Assembly (NCBI RefSeq): GCF_011067135.1
Contig: NZ_JAAMOW010000007.1
Span: forward strand, 1 to 64,000
DNA length: 64,000 nucleotides
From: Solimonas terrae
GTDB taxonomy: Bacteria > Pseudomonadota > Gammaproteobacteria > Nevskiales > Nevskiaceae
Direction: 5' to 3'
The position numbers and the translations under genes were made by a program. Below the pieces are notes generated by a model, which was not told where the DNA came from, searched no databases, and saw only the letters and a list, made by a program, of their open reading frames with translations. Numbering within the stretch: the stretch's first letter is position 1; every line of letters begins with the position of its first letter. Below are positions 16,977-28,763 of this stretch, piece after piece.

Positions 16977-17288
16977 GTGCGCGATCCACAATCCGTCAAG
17001 CAATGCCTGGATCTGGCGCCGGCCAAGGCGGGCATTGCATGGCTGTCTCAAGTCCAGCGACTGGCTGACATCAACCGGTCGCTGCCATCGTGGTGTGCCG
17101 AACCCTGGGTCCGACAGATCAGAGTCGCGAACATTCGCGGCCAGACCGTCGTCGTCTTTTCGGCGTCAGCTGCGGCGCTGGTGCCGCTGCGGCATCGCAG
17201 CAGCACATTCCTGCTCTGGCTGAACGACCACTACCGGCTTTCCTGCACCCGGCTTGATGCCAAAGTGCGCCCCCCGCTGGTGGTCTAG
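16977..17288 (+). CDS. DUF721 family protein (DciA-like)
   Basis: A 103-residue cytoplasmic protein with the compact fold seen in DUF721/DciA proteins (LSQVQRLADINRSLPSWCAE, then VANIRGQTVVVFSASAAALV and TFLLWLNDHY). DciA loads the replicative helicase in bacteria without DnaC; small DUF721 proteins between secA and lpxC are a recurrent gammaproteobacterial arrangement. The GTG at 16977 begins 20 bases from the divergent M23 gene, so the promoters overlap. Confidence 0.65.
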   Translation: MRDPQSVKQCLDLAPAKAGIAWLSQVQRLADINRSLPSWCAEPWVRQIRVANIRGQTVVVFSASAAALVPLRHRSSTFLLWLNDHYRLSCTRLDAKVRPPLVV

Positions 17289-17389
17289 CCCGAGTCTATC
17301 GGCGTGCCCCATCCCAGTGCAAGCCCGCGGCCTGCCCCGGTTGAGTCTACCGCCAAGCAAAAGGGATGCCGCCAGGCGGCAAACGCGGC

Positions 17390-18313
17390 TCAGGCCGCCG
17401 TCGCCATGCTGCCGCGCACGTAGGCGATCGGCGAGCGCGCGGCCTGATCCTCGAAGGTCACCAGTTCGAACGATGCCGCGTCGTCAAGCACGGCACGAAC
17501 CAGCTTGTTGTTCAGTGCGTGCCCGGACTTGTAGGCCGTGTACGCGCCGATCACCGGGTGTCCGAGCAGGTAGAGATCGCCGACGGCGTCGAGAATCTTG
17601 TGCCGCACGAACTCGTCGTCGTAGCGCAGGCCTTCGTGATTGACGACGCGAAAGTCGTCGAGCGCAACGACGTTGTCGAGACTGGCGCCGAGGCCCAGAT
17701 TGTTCGAGCGCAGCACATCAAGCTCGCGCAGGAAGCCGAAGGTGCGCGCGCGCGAGACTTCCTTGACGTAGTTGGCGGTCGAGAAATCGACGATCGCGTC
17801 CTGGCCGGATGACTTGAACACCGGATGCTGGAAGTCGATGTTGAATGCGAGACGGTAGCCTTCGTACGGCTCGAAGCGCGCCCATTTGTCGCCGTCCTGC
17901 ACCTGCACCGGCTGACGGATGCGCAGGAAGGTCTTCGGCGCATCCTGCTCATGGATACCGGCCGACTGGATCAGGAACACGAAAGGGCCGGAGCTGCCGT
18001 CCATGATCGGAATCTCGGCAGCCGACAGTTCGACCACGCAGTTGTCGATGCCCAGTCCGGCGAACGCCGACATCAGATGTTCGACGGTCATGATCTTGAC
18101 GCCGGCGTCATTGACCAGCGTGCTGCACATCACCGCTTCGCGCAGCAGGTGCGCGCTGCCCGGCACTTCGACGCCGGGTTCGAGATCGGTGCGACGAAAC
18201 ACGATGCCGGTGTCCGGACCCGCCGGCAGCAGCGACATGTAGACCTTGCGGCCCGAGTGCAGGCCGATGCCGCTCGCGCGGATCGCCTGCTTCAAAGTGC
18301 GTTGACGGACCAT
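17390..18313 (-). CDS. lpxC: UDP-3-O-acyl-N-acetylglucosamine deacetylase
   Basis: LpxC catalyses the committed step of lipid A synthesis. The 307-residue protein has the zinc ligands and catalytic residues at family positions: H79 (TVEHLMSAF), H238 and D242 ([12 protein letters not shown]) and H265 ([11 protein letters not shown]). The start [11 protein letters not shown] is typical. A terminator sits between ftsZ and lpxC, so lpxC is at least partly uncoupled from division genes. The 6-bp hairpin TGCCGCCAGGCGGCA at 17367-17381 just after the gene may end the transcript. Confidence 0.97.
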   Translation of the reverse strand: MVRQRTLKQAIRASGIGLHSGRKVYMSLLPAGPDTGIVFRRTDLEPGVEVPGSAHLLREAVMCSTLVNDAGVKIMTVEHLMSAFAGLGIDNCVVELSAAEIPIMDGSSGPFVFLIQSAGIHEQDAPKTFLRIRQPVQVQDGDKWARFEPYEGYRLAFNIDFQHPVFKSSGQDAIVDFSTANYVKEVSRARTFGFLRELDVLRSNNLGLGASLDNVVALDDFRVVNHEGLRYDDEFVRHKILDAVGDLYLLGHPVIGAYTAYKSGHALNNKLVRAVLDDAASFELVTFEDQAARSPIAYVRGSMATAA

Positions 18314-18340
18314 GTTCGCTTTATGGGGGCCGGGTTCAAT

Positions 18341-18374
18341 AAAAAAAGCGCGGCGCCCGGGAGAGCGGCCGCGC
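18341..18374 (-). terminator. Rho-independent terminator after ftsZ
   Basis: On the minus strand GCGCGGC pairs with GCCGCGC across a 13-base loop and is followed by seven T residues. It closes the ftsZ transcript 80 bases after the stop and 28 bases before the lpxC start. Confidence 0.8.
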
Positions 18375-18453
18375 CATTGGACACGGAAATGTTACCACGG
18401 GTTCCCCGGCCGGCCGCCCCATTGCGGGGCAGCCGCACGCGCCGGCAGCAGAC

Positions 18454-19716
18454 TCAGTCCGCCTGGTTACGCAGGAATGCCGGGATGTTGATGATGTCTT
18501 CGTCCAGCCCCAGCGGGAATGCGCCGCCGCCGCCAGCTGCCGCAACCTTGCGCGGTTGCTGGCGATGCACGGCCGGGATGTCGAGGTTCGGCGATCCCAT
18601 CGGCGGCATCGGCTGTGCGTAGCCCGGATGCTGCGTCTGGCCGTACATTGCCGGCTCGGCCGGACGAATGAACTGCGCGACGCGCGGATTGGCCGTCATG
18701 CTCGGCGTCGCCATCTGCGGCATCGGCGCGGCGGCAGCGCCACCCGGCAGGCCGGTCGCCACCACGGTCACGCGCAGTTCGCCATTGAGATTCGGATTGA
18801 TCGACATGCCGATCTTGGCATCGGCTTCATCCGATGCGATCTCGCTGACGCGCGCGCTGATGTATTCGTATTCCTCGGACAACAGGGTCTCGTCGCAGGT
18901 CACGTTGACCAGCAGGCCCTGCGCGCCGTGCAGTTCGATGTCGTCAAGCAGCGGGCTCGACAGTGCCATCTCGACCGCGCGCTGTGCGCGATCTTCGCCG
19001 GTCGCCATGCCGATACCCATCATCGACATGCCGCGATTCGACATCACGGTCTTGACGTCGGCGAAGTCGACGTTGATCAGGCCCGGACGGGTGATCAGAT
19101 CGGAGATGCCCTGCACGGCGTTCTGCAACACGTCGTTGGCGGCCTTGAAGCAGTTCAGCAGCGTGACCTTCTTGCCGAGCACCAGCGACAGCTTCTCGTT
19201 CGGAATCAGGATCAGCGAATCGGTGAACTGACGCAGCTCGTCGATGCCGCGCTGCGCAACGGCCATGCGCTTCTTGCCCTCGTGGGCAAACGGCTTGGTG
19301 ACGACCGCGACCGTCAGGATGTTCAGCTCCTTGGCAATCTGCGCGATGACCGGCGCCGCACCGGTGCCGGTACCGCCGCCCATGCCGGCCGTCACGAACA
19401 GCAGATCGGTGCCCTCGATCATCTCGCGAATGCGATCGCGATCCTCTTCCGCCGCCTGACGGCCGACTTCCGGATTCGAGCCGGCACCGAGTCCGCGCGT
19501 GATCTCGACGCCGAGCTGGACCTGGTTGGTCGGCACGCAACGCTCGAGATGGTCGCGATCGGTGTTGGCGCACATGAAGTCGACGCCATCGATATTGGCC
19601 TGCGCCATCTGGTTGACGGTGTTGCAGCCACCGCCACCGATGCCGATGACGCGAATCACCGCGCGCCGGCGCTGGCCGTCCGTCAGTTCAAAGATTTCCC
19701 GTGTCTGTCCGCTCAT
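18454..19716 (-). CDS. ftsZ: Cell division GTPase FtsZ
   Basis: FtsZ polymerises into the cytokinetic ring. The 420-residue protein has the tubulin signature GGGTGTG at residues 113-119, the NTDRDHL and SNRGMSMMG segments, and GQISD-type loop residues (VQGISDLITRPG). The C-terminal conserved peptide is present (DIINIPAFLRNQAD), which binds FtsA and ZipA. A variable Pro/Met-rich linker spans about residues 325-395. The gene has its own promoter in the AT-rich gap after ftsA. Confidence 0.98.
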   Translation of the reverse strand: MSGQTREIFELTDGQRRRAVIRVIGIGGGGCNTVNQMAQANIDGVDFMCANTDRDHLERCVPTNQVQLGVEITRGLGAGSNPEVGRQAAEEDRDRIREMIEGTDLLFVTAGMGGGTGTGAAPVIAQIAKELNILTVAVVTKPFAHEGKKRMAVAQRGIDELRQFTDSLILIPNEKLSLVLGKKVTLLNCFKAANDVLQNAVQGISDLITRPGLINVDFADVKTVMSNRGMSMMGIGMATGEDRAQRAVEMALSSPLLDDIELHGAQGLLVNVTCDETLLSEEYEYISARVSEIASDEADAKIGMSINPNLNGELRVTVVATGLPGGAAAAPMPQMATPSMTANPRVAQFIRPAEPAMYGQTQHPGYAQPMPPMGSPNLDIPAVHRQQPRKVAAAGGGGAFPLGLDEDIINIPAFLRNQAD

Positions 19717-19847
19717 GTTCTTGCTCCTGCGCCTTGAAAGCGCTCGTCCGTGTCCACCTGAAACGCGCCAACCGCGACCTTCGCCGTACGAAGTCCTGAC
19801 CCGGCCTGCGGCGGCTTGTTTTTTATGTGAAACATTTTCGCAAAATT

Positions 19848-19876
19848 AAAATAGTTCATCACAGTGCCAATGTCAA
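19848..19876 (-). promoter_or_regulatory. Sigma70-type promoter for ftsZ
   Basis: On the minus strand a perfect -35 TTGACA (19871-19876) is followed after exactly 17 bases by TATTTT (19848-19853). It lies in a conspicuously AT-rich 120-base stretch between ftsA and ftsZ, about 130 bases before the ftsZ start, giving a long leader. Extra ftsZ promoters at this place are usual in the dcw cluster. Confidence 0.7.
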
Positions 19877-19921
19877 TAAAAAAAGCTCAAAAACATCTAA
19901 AAAAAAACGATTCCGCCTTGC

Positions 19922-21151
19922 TCAGAAACTGCCCTTGATCCATTCGTTGACGCGGTGCAACCACTGCCCGACCCCCTGGGTCGGCAGCGTCGGGGTCTGC
20001 GGCTGGTTCTGCCGGCCGTACATCAGCAGCCCCACCGCCGTGGCGCAGGCCGGATTGCGCACCACATCCTTGAGCCCCTGCACGTCGTGCGGCAGGCCCA
20101 GACGCACCGGCAGATCGAAGACCTGCTCGGCGAGTTCGACGACGCCGGGCATCTGCGACGACCCCCCGGTCAGCACCACGCCGCCGGCGACCAGTTCGTA
20201 CCAGTCGGAGCGGTGCAGTTCCTTGCGAATGAAGTGAAAGAGTTCTTCGTAGCGCGGCTTGATGACCTCGGCCAGCGTCAGCCGCGACAGGCGCCGCGAC
20301 GGTGCATCGCCAACCCCCTTGACCTCGATCTCCTCGTGCGCCGCGGCGAACTGCGGCAACGCCACGCCGTAGTGCACCTTCAATTCCTCGGCGTACGGCG
20401 CCGGCGTGCGGAACGCGACGCTGATGTCGTTGGTGACCTGGTTGCCGGCGATCGGCAGCACCGCCGTGTGGCGGATCGTGCCGCCCTTGAAGATCGCGAT
20501 GTCCGACGTGCCGCCGCCGATGTCGATCATGCAGGCACCGAGATCGCGCTCGTCCGGCAGCAGGGTCGCGTAGCTCGACGCCAGATGCTGGAGGATCAGC
20601 TTGTCGACCTTGAGGCCGCAGGACTCGACGCACTTGTAGATGTTCTGCGCCGCCGAGATCGAGCCGGTGACGATGTGCACCTTGGCTTCGAGCCGCACGC
20701 CGTGCATGCCGATCGGGTCGTGAATGCCCTCGCGGCCGTCGACGACGAACTCCTGCGGAATCACGTGCAGGATCTTCTGATCGGCCGGAATCGCGATCGC
20801 GCGTGCGGCGTCCATCACGCTGTCGACATCGCGATCCGAGACACTGCCCGCGCGCACCGGCGCGACGCCGGTCGAATTGAGACTGCGGATGTGCGTGCCG
20901 GAAATGCCGACATAGACCGACTGCGCACGGCAGTTCGCCATGTGTTCGGCGTTCTCGACCGCACGCTTGATCGCCTGCGTGGTCAGCTCGATGTTGACGA
21001 CATCACCGCGATTCATGCCGCGCGATGCGTGCTCGCCGTAGCCGACGATCTCGATGTGCCCTTCCGGCATCAGCTGGCCGACCACGGCCACGCACTTCGA
21101 CGTGCCGATGTCGATGCCGACCAGCAGATTGCGCTCTTCGCGACGTGCCAT
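19922..21151 (-). CDS. ftsA: Cell division protein FtsA
   Basis: FtsA is the actin-like protein that tethers FtsZ to the inner membrane. The 409-residue protein shows the phosphate loops LLVGIDIGTSKCVAVVG and ACMIDIGGGTSDIAIFKGG, the adenosine motif VLTGGSSQMPGV, and a C-terminal amphipathic helix (GQWLHRVNEWIKGSF) that binds membrane. It starts 1 base after the ftsQ stop. Confidence 0.97.
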   Translation of the reverse strand: MARREERNLLVGIDIGTSKCVAVVGQLMPEGHIEIVGYGEHASRGMNRGDVVNIELTTQAIKRAVENAEHMANCRAQSVYVGISGTHIRSLNSTGVAPVRAGSVSDRDVDSVMDAARAIAIPADQKILHVIPQEFVVDGREGIHDPIGMHGVRLEAKVHIVTGSISAAQNIYKCVESCGLKVDKLILQHLASSYATLLPDERDLGACMIDIGGGTSDIAIFKGGTIRHTAVLPIAGNQVTNDISVAFRTPAPYAEELKVHYGVALPQFAAAHEEIEVKGVGDAPSRRLSRLTLAEVIKPRYEELFHFIRKELHRSDWYELVAGGVVLTGGSSQMPGVVELAEQVFDLPVRLGLPHDVQGLKDVVRNPACATAVGLLMYGRQNQPQTPTLPTQGVGQWLHRVNEWIKGSF

Positions 21152-21152
21152 G

Positions 21153-21923
21153 TCAGCGACCCTCCGTGCTGTCTGATTTGGACGGATCCTGCCAGCCGAC
21201 AGAGAACCCGTTCGTGTAGCGCAGATCGACGTATTTCACTTCGTTCATCCGGTTCTTGAGGACACGCTCGGCAGGGCCGCGCAGCATCTCGACTTTCTCT
21301 TCGGGGTCGGTACGGCCGAAGCGCAGTTCGACGCCGTCCGTTGTGTGCCCGCCCCATTCGCCGCGCGCGTCCTGGGTCAGTCCCTGCAGCGGAAACGCCG
21401 ACGACGCCAGCTCGCCGCTGAGGGTGCGGAACATCTGGGCCACGTCTTCTTCGGCACCGCTCGGTCCGGCCAGTTGCGGCAAACCGTCCGGCACTTCGCT
21501 GGCGGGTGGCGTGAAGACCCGGGCGTCGCTGTCGAGCAAGGCCTTGTCGCCCCAGTGCGCGAACGGCGTGCGCTCCCAGACCCGCACGCGCACCGTTGCC
21601 GGCCACACCCGCTCGACGCTCGCACGCGAGGTCCACGGCAGCGCTTCGACCGCGTGCCTGGCAGCGTCGAGATCGAGCGCACCGAACTCGCGATCGACCA
21701 GCGGCCGCAGCGCCGCATCGATGTCGCTGCTCTTGAGCCGCTGCAGGTGTCCCTCGATCTGGATCCGCGCGACCGGCGTATGACTGCCGATCGACAGCGC
21801 GCCCCAGCCGGCACCGATCACGCCGACGAACGCGACCACACCTGCCAGCAGCAGCAGATGGCGATGCATCGGAGATTGCGCTTGATCGAACATGTCGTCG
21901 GCCGTCATCGTCAGTGCGGTCAT
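21153..21923 (-). CDS. ftsQ: Cell division protein FtsQ
   Basis: FtsQ is a bitopic divisome scaffold for FtsB/FtsL. From the ATG at 21921-21923 it is 256 residues: a cytoplasmic tail, one membrane segment (about 22-42, HLLLLAGVVAFVGVIGAGWG), a POTRA domain (VARIQIEGHLQRLKSSDIDA) and the beta domain (WPATVRVRVWERTPFAHWGD). The ATG overlaps the ddlB stop (ATGA); the longer upstream frame lies in ddlB antiphase. Confidence 0.93.
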   Translation of the reverse strand: MTALTMTADDMFDQAQSPMHRHLLLLAGVVAFVGVIGAGWGALSIGSHTPVARIQIEGHLQRLKSSDIDAALRPLVDREFGALDLDAARHAVEALPWTSRASVERVWPATVRVRVWERTPFAHWGDKALLDSDARVFTPPASEVPDGLPQLAGPSGAEEDVAQMFRTLSGELASSAFPLQGLTQDARGEWGGHTTDGVELRFGRTDPEEKVEMLRGPAERVLKNRMNEVKYVDLRYTNGFSVGWQDPSKSDSTEGR

Positions 21924-22894
21924 CCGCCGCCCTCCGCTGCGCCCGGCAAGGTGCCTTCGAGAATCGTCCAGCACAGTTCGGGGTAGTCGATGCCGCGCGC
22001 TTTCGCGGCCATCGGCACGAGACTGTGCGAGGTCATGCCCGGCACCAGATTGGCTTCGATCAGCCACGGCCGATCGTCGGCATCGAGCATGAAGTCGACG
22101 CGCCCCCAGCCACGCGCGCCGAGCAGCCGGAAGGCGCGCAGACAGATCGCCTGCACCTGCGCTTCGAGCTCGGCGTCGAGACCGCTCGGGCAGTGATAGC
22201 GCGTGTTGTCGGACAGATACTTGGCGTTGTAATCGTAGAATTCGCCATCCGGTTCGATGCGAATCGTCGGCAGGGCCACGCCGTCGAGGATCGCGCAGGT
22301 GAACTCGTGCCCCTGCGTACCGCCGCCGATGAAGCGCTCCGCCATCACCACACGGTCGTCACCCGCACCGTCGCTGCCGCGCGCCAGTTGCCACGCGACA
22401 TGCAACTGGTCGGCATGCTTGACCTTGCTGACGCCGACGCTCGAACCCTCTTCGGAAGGCTTGATGATCAGCGGCAGGCCCAGGCGTTCGACGGCCGTCG
22501 TCAGATCGGCCTCATGCTCGATCCACAGCCATTCCGGCGTCGGCAGGCCTTCGGCCTTCCACAGACGCTTGGTGCGCAGCTTGTCCATCGCCAGCGCCGA
22601 TGCGAGCACGCCGCTGCCGGTGTACGGAATGTTCTGCAGGTCGAGCGCGGCTTGTACGGTGCCGTCCTCACCGCCGGTGCCGTGCAGGATGTTGAAGACG
22701 CGGTCGTAACCCTGCCTGCCAAGGTTCAGAACGATCTCCGGCGTCGCATCGATCAGGGTCGCATCGACGCCTTTCGCAACGAGCGCGGCATGAATGCCCT
22801 CGCCGCTCCACAGCGCGACCTGGCGCTCGCTACTCCAGCCGCCCGCAAGCACGGCGACGCGACCGAATGCCGCAGGGTTCGTCGTTCGCGTCAT
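21920..22894 (-). CDS. ddlB: D-alanine--D-alanine ligase B
   Basis: This ATP-grasp enzyme makes D-Ala-D-Ala for MurF. The 324-residue protein carries VAVLAGGWSSERQVALWSG, FNILHGTGGEDGTVQ, PYTGSGVLASALAMDK, LIIKPSEEGSSVGVSKV and EANLVPGMTSHS. It overlaps murB upstream and ftsQ downstream by four bases each, the usual dcw coupling. Confidence 0.97.
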   Translation of the reverse strand: MTRTTNPAAFGRVAVLAGGWSSERQVALWSGEGIHAALVAKGVDATLIDATPEIVLNLGRQGYDRVFNILHGTGGEDGTVQAALDLQNIPYTGSGVLASALAMDKLRTKRLWKAEGLPTPEWLWIEHEADLTTAVERLGLPLIIKPSEEGSSVGVSKVKHADQLHVAWQLARGSDGAGDDRVVMAERFIGGGTQGHEFTCAILDGVALPTIRIEPDGEFYDYNAKYLSDNTRYHCPSGLDAELEAQVQAICLRAFRLLGARGWGRVDFMLDADDRPWLIEANLVPGMTSHSLVPMAAKARGIDYPELCWTILEGTLPGAAEGGG

Positions 22895-23756
22895 GCGCGT
22901 TCTCCGACGATGCGCACTTCCGGCTGCAGCTCGATGCCGGTCTTCTCGCGCACGGTGTCACGAATGCAGGCAATCAGGCGCTCGACGTCGGCCGCGCACG
23001 CGGTCTCGTCGGTAATGATGAAATTGGCGTGCAGCATCGAGACCTCGGCGCCACCGATGCGATGTCCCTTGAGGCCGCAGTGCTCGATCAGGCGCGCGGC
23101 GTGGTCACCCGGCGGATTGCGGAAAGTGCTGCCGGCCGTCGGCCGGCCGACGGGCTGGGTTGCCTTGCGGCGCGCGAGCCAGGCCTTCATGTCCGCTTCG
23201 GCGACACCACCCGCATCGGCCTTGAACGTGAACCTTGCGGCGACAAACCCGACCACGTCATCGGGCAGCTCGACGTGGCGATAGCCGTAGCGGAACGCCT
23301 GCCGCGGCAGCCACACGGTCGTGCCGTCGCGACGCATCACCTCGACCTCGCGCACCACATCCCAGGTTTCGCCACCGTGCGCACCGGCGTTCATCGCCAG
23401 CGCGCCGCCGACCGTGCCCGGTATGCCGGCGAAGAACCCGGCACCGGCAAGCTTTGCGGCCACCGTGAATTTGGCAAGTCGCGCACAGTGCACGCCGGCT
23501 TCGGCCTCGATCGTGTCGGCGTCGACGCGCCGAAGCTCGTCGAGCGCGCCATGCAGGCCGATCACCGTGCCGCGCACGCCGCCGTCGCGAACCAGCAGAT
23601 TGCTGCCCAGACCGATCCACAGGATCGGTTCATCGGCGGCCAGGCTGCGCACGAAGCTCGACAGTGATTCGCGCGTCGACGGCTCGAAGTAACGATCGGC
23701 CGGGCCACCGACCCGCCATGAGGTGTGCCGTGCCATCGGCTCGTCGTGCATGAGGT

Positions 23757-23760
<4 letters not shown>
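22891..23760 (-). CDS. murB: UDP-N-acetylenolpyruvoylglucosamine reductase
   Basis: This flavoenzyme reduces UDP-GlcNAc-enolpyruvate to UDP-MurNAc with NADPH. At 289 residues it is the short class. FAD-binding segments: [54 protein letters not shown]. The active-site serine and glutamate regions are [10 protein letters not shown] and [10 protein letters not shown]. The ATG overlaps the murC stop by four bases. Confidence 0.97.
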
Positions 23761-25192
<1,432 letters not shown>

Positions 25193-25196
<4 letters not shown>

Positions 25197-26269
25197 GGCG
25201 TCGCTCCGGCGACCTGCAAGCAGGCGTCGGCAATGGTTTTGCTGGCGTCGTGCCAGGCACGGCTGCGCGCGGCGTCGGCCATCCGCTGCAGGCGCTGGCG
25301 GTCGCCGAGCAACTCGCCGAGCAGCTGCGCGAGACGCGCCGCATCGAGACGGTGCTCCGGCAGCAGGACCGCCGCGCCGGCATCGACCAGGTAGGCGGCA
25401 TTGCGCGTCTGGTGATCGTCCACCGCAAACGGAAACGGCACGAGGATCGTCGCATTGCCGGCGGCGCCGACCTCGGCGATCGTCGACGCACCGGCACGGC
25501 ACACGACCAGATCGGCCCAGGCGAATGCCGCGGGCATGTCGTCGATGAACGCCGTGACGTCGGCCTCGACCTGCGCCTGGCCATAGGCGCGCTGCGCAAT
25601 CTCGAGCGTGCGCCCGGCCTGATGCCGGACCTGCGGTCGCTGCGCGGCGGGCAACAGCGCGAGCGCCTGGGGCAATTGTTCGTTGAGCGCGCGCGCCCCC
25701 TGCGAGCCGCCGATCACCAGCAGTCGCGGCGCGCCATCGTGGGCGAGCCGTGTCGCCGGCGGCGGCAACTCGGCAAAGCCGGCGCGCACCGGATTGCCGA
25801 CCGTCACCGCCTTGCCGAAGGTATCCGGGAAGGCCTGCAGCACCCGGCGCGACAGTCGCGCAAGGCAGCGATTGGTCAGCCCGGCAGCGGCGTTCTGTTC
25901 GTGAATGACGAGCGGCCGGCCGCTGAGCCATGCCGCCAGTCCGCCGGGGCCCGCGGCAAAGCCACCGAAGCCGAGCACCGCCGCCGGCCGCCGCGCCTTG
26001 AGTATCGCGAGCGCCTCGCGCACGGCACGCACGATCAGCAGCGGCGCCTGCAGCAGCTTGCCGATGCCCTTGCCGCGCAGGCCGGAGACGCGGATGAAGT
26101 CGATCGCGAAACCGTGCTGCGGCACGACGCGCGCTTCGAAGCTGTCCGGCGCACCCATCCAGCTCACTTCGTGTCCGCGCGCGCGCAGTTCCTGCGCGAC
26201 CGCGAGTGCCGGGTAGACGTGGCCACCGGTGCCTCCCGCCATGACCACGAATTTCATGGCCGCGCTCAT
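25193..26269 (-). CDS. murG: UDP-GlcNAc:lipid I GlcNAc transferase MurG
   Basis: MurG makes lipid II from lipid I on the inner face of the membrane. The 358-residue protein has the first G-loop [16 protein letters not shown], the second [42 protein letters not shown] and the acceptor loop [15 protein letters not shown]. The ATG at 26267-26269 overlaps the ftsW stop. Confidence 0.97.
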
Positions 26270-27438
26270 TTGCGATCCTCTGCCGAGGTCACGCCGAATG
26301 CGGCCGCGCGATTTTCGTAGTCGACCCGCAGGATCAGGCCCAGCAGCGCACAGACCGTCAGCAGCGACGAACCGCCATAGCTCATCAGCGGCAGTGTCAG
26401 ACCCTTGGTCGGCAGCAGGCCCATGTTGACGGCCATGTTGATCAGCGCCTGCAAGCCCAGCCAGCCGGAGAGGCCGTAGCAGACGTAGGCCGAGAACCGG
26501 CGCCCGTCGAGTTCGGCACGACGCGCGATCGCGAAGCCGCGCCAGACGACGATGCCGAACAGCGTGATCAGGATGCTGATGCCGAGCAGGCCGAATTCTT
26601 CGGCAAGGATCGCGAAGATGAAGTCGGTATGCATCTCCGGCAGGTACAGCAGCTTCTGCACGCTGTTGCCGAGCCCGACCCCGGTCCACTCGCCGCGACC
26701 GACGGCGATCAGCGACTGCGCGAGCTGCCAGCCGGCATTCTCGACGTCCGCCCAGGGATCCATGAAGTTGAGCATGCGCTTGACGCGATACGGCGCCGCG
26801 ACCGCGATCATCACCAGACCGGCAGCGGCAAAGCCGACGAAAGCCAGGTAGTAATGCACGCGCGCGCCGCCGAGAAACAGCATCAGGAAGACGACGCCGA
26901 GCAGGATTGCAGTCGCGCCGAAGTCCGGTTCCATCAACAGCAGCAGGCAGGGCAGCATCACCGCAACGACCGGCATCGCCAGACCCTTGAAGCTGGTCTG
27001 CAATTGTTCCTGTCGGCGCGTGATGTAGCTGGCGACATAAATGATCAGCGCCAGGCGCACGGGCTCGGACGCCTGCAGACCGAACACGCCGACGTCGATC
27101 CAGCGGCGTGCGGCATTGACCTTGACGCCGATGCCCGGAATCAGCACCAGCACCAGCAGGCCGAGCGCGAAGATGAACAGCCAGGTGCTGCTGCGCTCCC
27201 ATTGCTGCATCGGCACGCAATACATCACGAAACCGAGGCCGCCACCGATCGCCATGAACAGCAGCTGCCGGAAGAAGTAGTAGAACGGGTCACCGGTGAT
27301 CTTCTCGGCCTGCGCGACAGACGCGGACGCGACCATCACCAGACCCCAGAGCAGCAGAACGAGAATCGCGCCGCACAGCCAGTTGTCGATTCCGAAGCGG
27401 GTCTTGGGAATGCCCCAGCCCATCGTTGCGCTGTTCAT
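26266..27438 (-). CDS. ftsW: Peptidoglycan glycosyltransferase FtsW
   Basis: FtsW is the SEDS-family septal peptidoglycan polymerase working with FtsI. From the ATG at 27436-27438 it is 390 residues with about ten membrane segments. SEDS signatures: [35 protein letters not shown], the catalytic-loop region [38 protein letters not shown] and [19 protein letters not shown]. It overlaps murD by four bases. Confidence 0.96.
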   Translation of the reverse strand: MNSATMGWGIPKTRFGIDNWLCGAILVLLLWGLVMVASASVAQAEKITGDPFYYFFRQLLFMAIGGGLGFVMYCVPMQQWERSSTWLFIFALGLLVLVLIPGIGVKVNAARRWIDVGVFGLQASEPVRLALIIYVASYITRRQEQLQTSFKGLAMPVVAVMLPCLLLLMEPDFGATAILLGVVFLMLFLGGARVHYYLAFVGFAAAGLVMIAVAAPYRVKRMLNFMDPWADVENAGWQLAQSLIAVGRGEWTGVGLGNSVQKLLYLPEMHTDFIFAILAEEFGLLGISILITLFGIVVWRGFAIARRAELDGRRFSAYVCYGLSGWLGLQALINMAVNMGLLPTKGLTLPLMSYGGSSLLTVCALLGLILRVDYENRAAAFGVTSAEDRK

Positions 27439-28763
27439 GCGAGCTCCCGCACGGCGGCGCGGAACTGTTCGCCGCGATCGACATAGCTCTTGAACTGATC
27501 GAAGCTGGCGCAGGCCGGCGACAGCAGGACCCGATCGCCGGGCTCGGCCAGAGAACGGGCACGCCGCAGCGCGCCGCCCATGTCGGCCTCGCACCAGATC
27601 GGCAGCGCGCCGTGCACGTCGCGTTCGATCACGGCGGCGTCTTCGCCGAACAGCACCGCCGCGCGCCCCTTGCGCGCAAGCGCGTCGCGCAGATCGACGA
27701 ACGACTGCCCCTTGCCCTGCCCGCCACCGAGCCAGACGATCGGTGCCGGCAGGCCGTTCAGCGCGGCCAGTGTCGAACCGACGTTGGTGCCCTTCGAATC
27801 ATTGAAGTAATCGACGCCGGCGACGCGCGCAACGAACTCGCAGCGATGCGGCAGGCCGCCGAAGCTGCGCAACGCCGCGACGCTCGCCGCACGCGCAATG
27901 CCGACAGCATCGGCAAGCGCCAGCGCTGCCAGTGCGTTGGCGGCATTGTGCAGCCCGAAGATCTTCAGCTCGGCGAGCGGCAGGACACCGGCATCGCCCC
28001 GCGCCAGCGCCGGGCCGTCCGGCAATGCCCGCAGGCCGTACTGTTCTGCCTCCGGCGCATCGAGACCGAACGAGATCGCATGGGCCGGCGCCAGCGCCAT
28101 GACCGCGGGATCGTCGCGATTGACGATCGCGACAGCGGTCTTGTCGAAGATGCGCGCCTTGACGGCAGCGTAGTGCGCCATCGTGCCGTGGCGGTCGAGA
28201 TGATCCTGCGACAGGTTCAGGATCGTCGCCGCCGCGCAGCGCAGACTGCGGGTCGTTTCCAGCTGGAAGCTCGACAGCTCGAGCACGTAGAGGGCAACGT
28301 CGTCGGCGAGCAGATCGAGCGCCGGCGTGCCGAGATTGCCACCGACGGCGACCTGCAGGCCGGCCGCTTTCGCCATCTCGCCGACCAGCGTGGTGACCGT
28401 GCTCTTGCCATTGCTGCCGGTGATGCCGACCACCGGCGCGTGGGCCGCGCGTGCGAACAGTTCGATGTCGCCGACGATCTCGACACCGGCCGCCGCCAGT
28501 TCGCGCACGAAGGCTTCGTCCAGCGACACGCCCGGCGACACGACCGCCATCGCATACGCGGTCAAGGGCTGCGGCGCGGCAAAGCCGCCGAGCCGGAATC
28601 CGACTTGCGGAAACTCGGCGCGCAGCGCTTCGATCCCCGCCGGTGCGCTGCGCGTGTCGGTGACATCCAGCCGAGCGCCGCGGCGCGCCAGGTAGCGCAG
28701 GCTCGAAGCGCCACTGGCACCGAGCCCGACGATCAGAATCTGCTGGCCGTGAAAGTCCGCCAT
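27435..28763 (-). CDS. murD: UDP-N-acetylmuramoyl-L-alanine--D-glutamate ligase
   Basis: MurD adds D-Glu to UDP-MurNAc-L-Ala. The 442-residue protein shows VGLGASGASSLRYLARRG (UDP site), VGITGSNGKSTVTTLVGEM (ATP), NLSQDHLDRHGTMAHYAAVK, GLHNAANALAALALADAVG and FNDSKGTNVGSTLAALNG. Its ATG shares one base with the mraY stop. Confidence 0.97.
   Translation of the reverse strand: MADFHGQQILIVGLGASGASSLRYLARRGARLDVTDTRSAPAGIEALRAEFPQVGFRLGGFAAPQPLTAYAMAVVSPGVSLDEAFVRELAAAGVEIVGDIELFARAAHAPVVGITGSNGKSTVTTLVGEMAKAAGLQVAVGGNLGTPALDLLADDVALYVLELSSFQLETTRSLRCAAATILNLSQDHLDRHGTMAHYAAVKARIFDKTAVAIVNRDDPAVMALAPAHAISFGLDAPEAEQYGLRALPDGPALARGDAGVLPLAELKIFGLHNAANALAALALADAVGIARAASVAALRSFGGLPHRCEFVARVAGVDYFNDSKGTNVGSTLAALNGLPAPIVWLGGGQGKGQSFVDLRDALARKGRAAVLFGEDAAVIERDVHGALPIWCEADMGGALRRARSLAEPGDRVLLSPACASFDQFKSYVDRGEQFRAAVRELA

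Noticed and set aside
25197-25931. N-terminal extension of the murC frame and similar extensions of the murG, murE and ftsW frames
   Set aside because: Each extension lies in the out-of-frame 3' end of the preceding dcw gene; the family starts with ATGA overlaps fit better.
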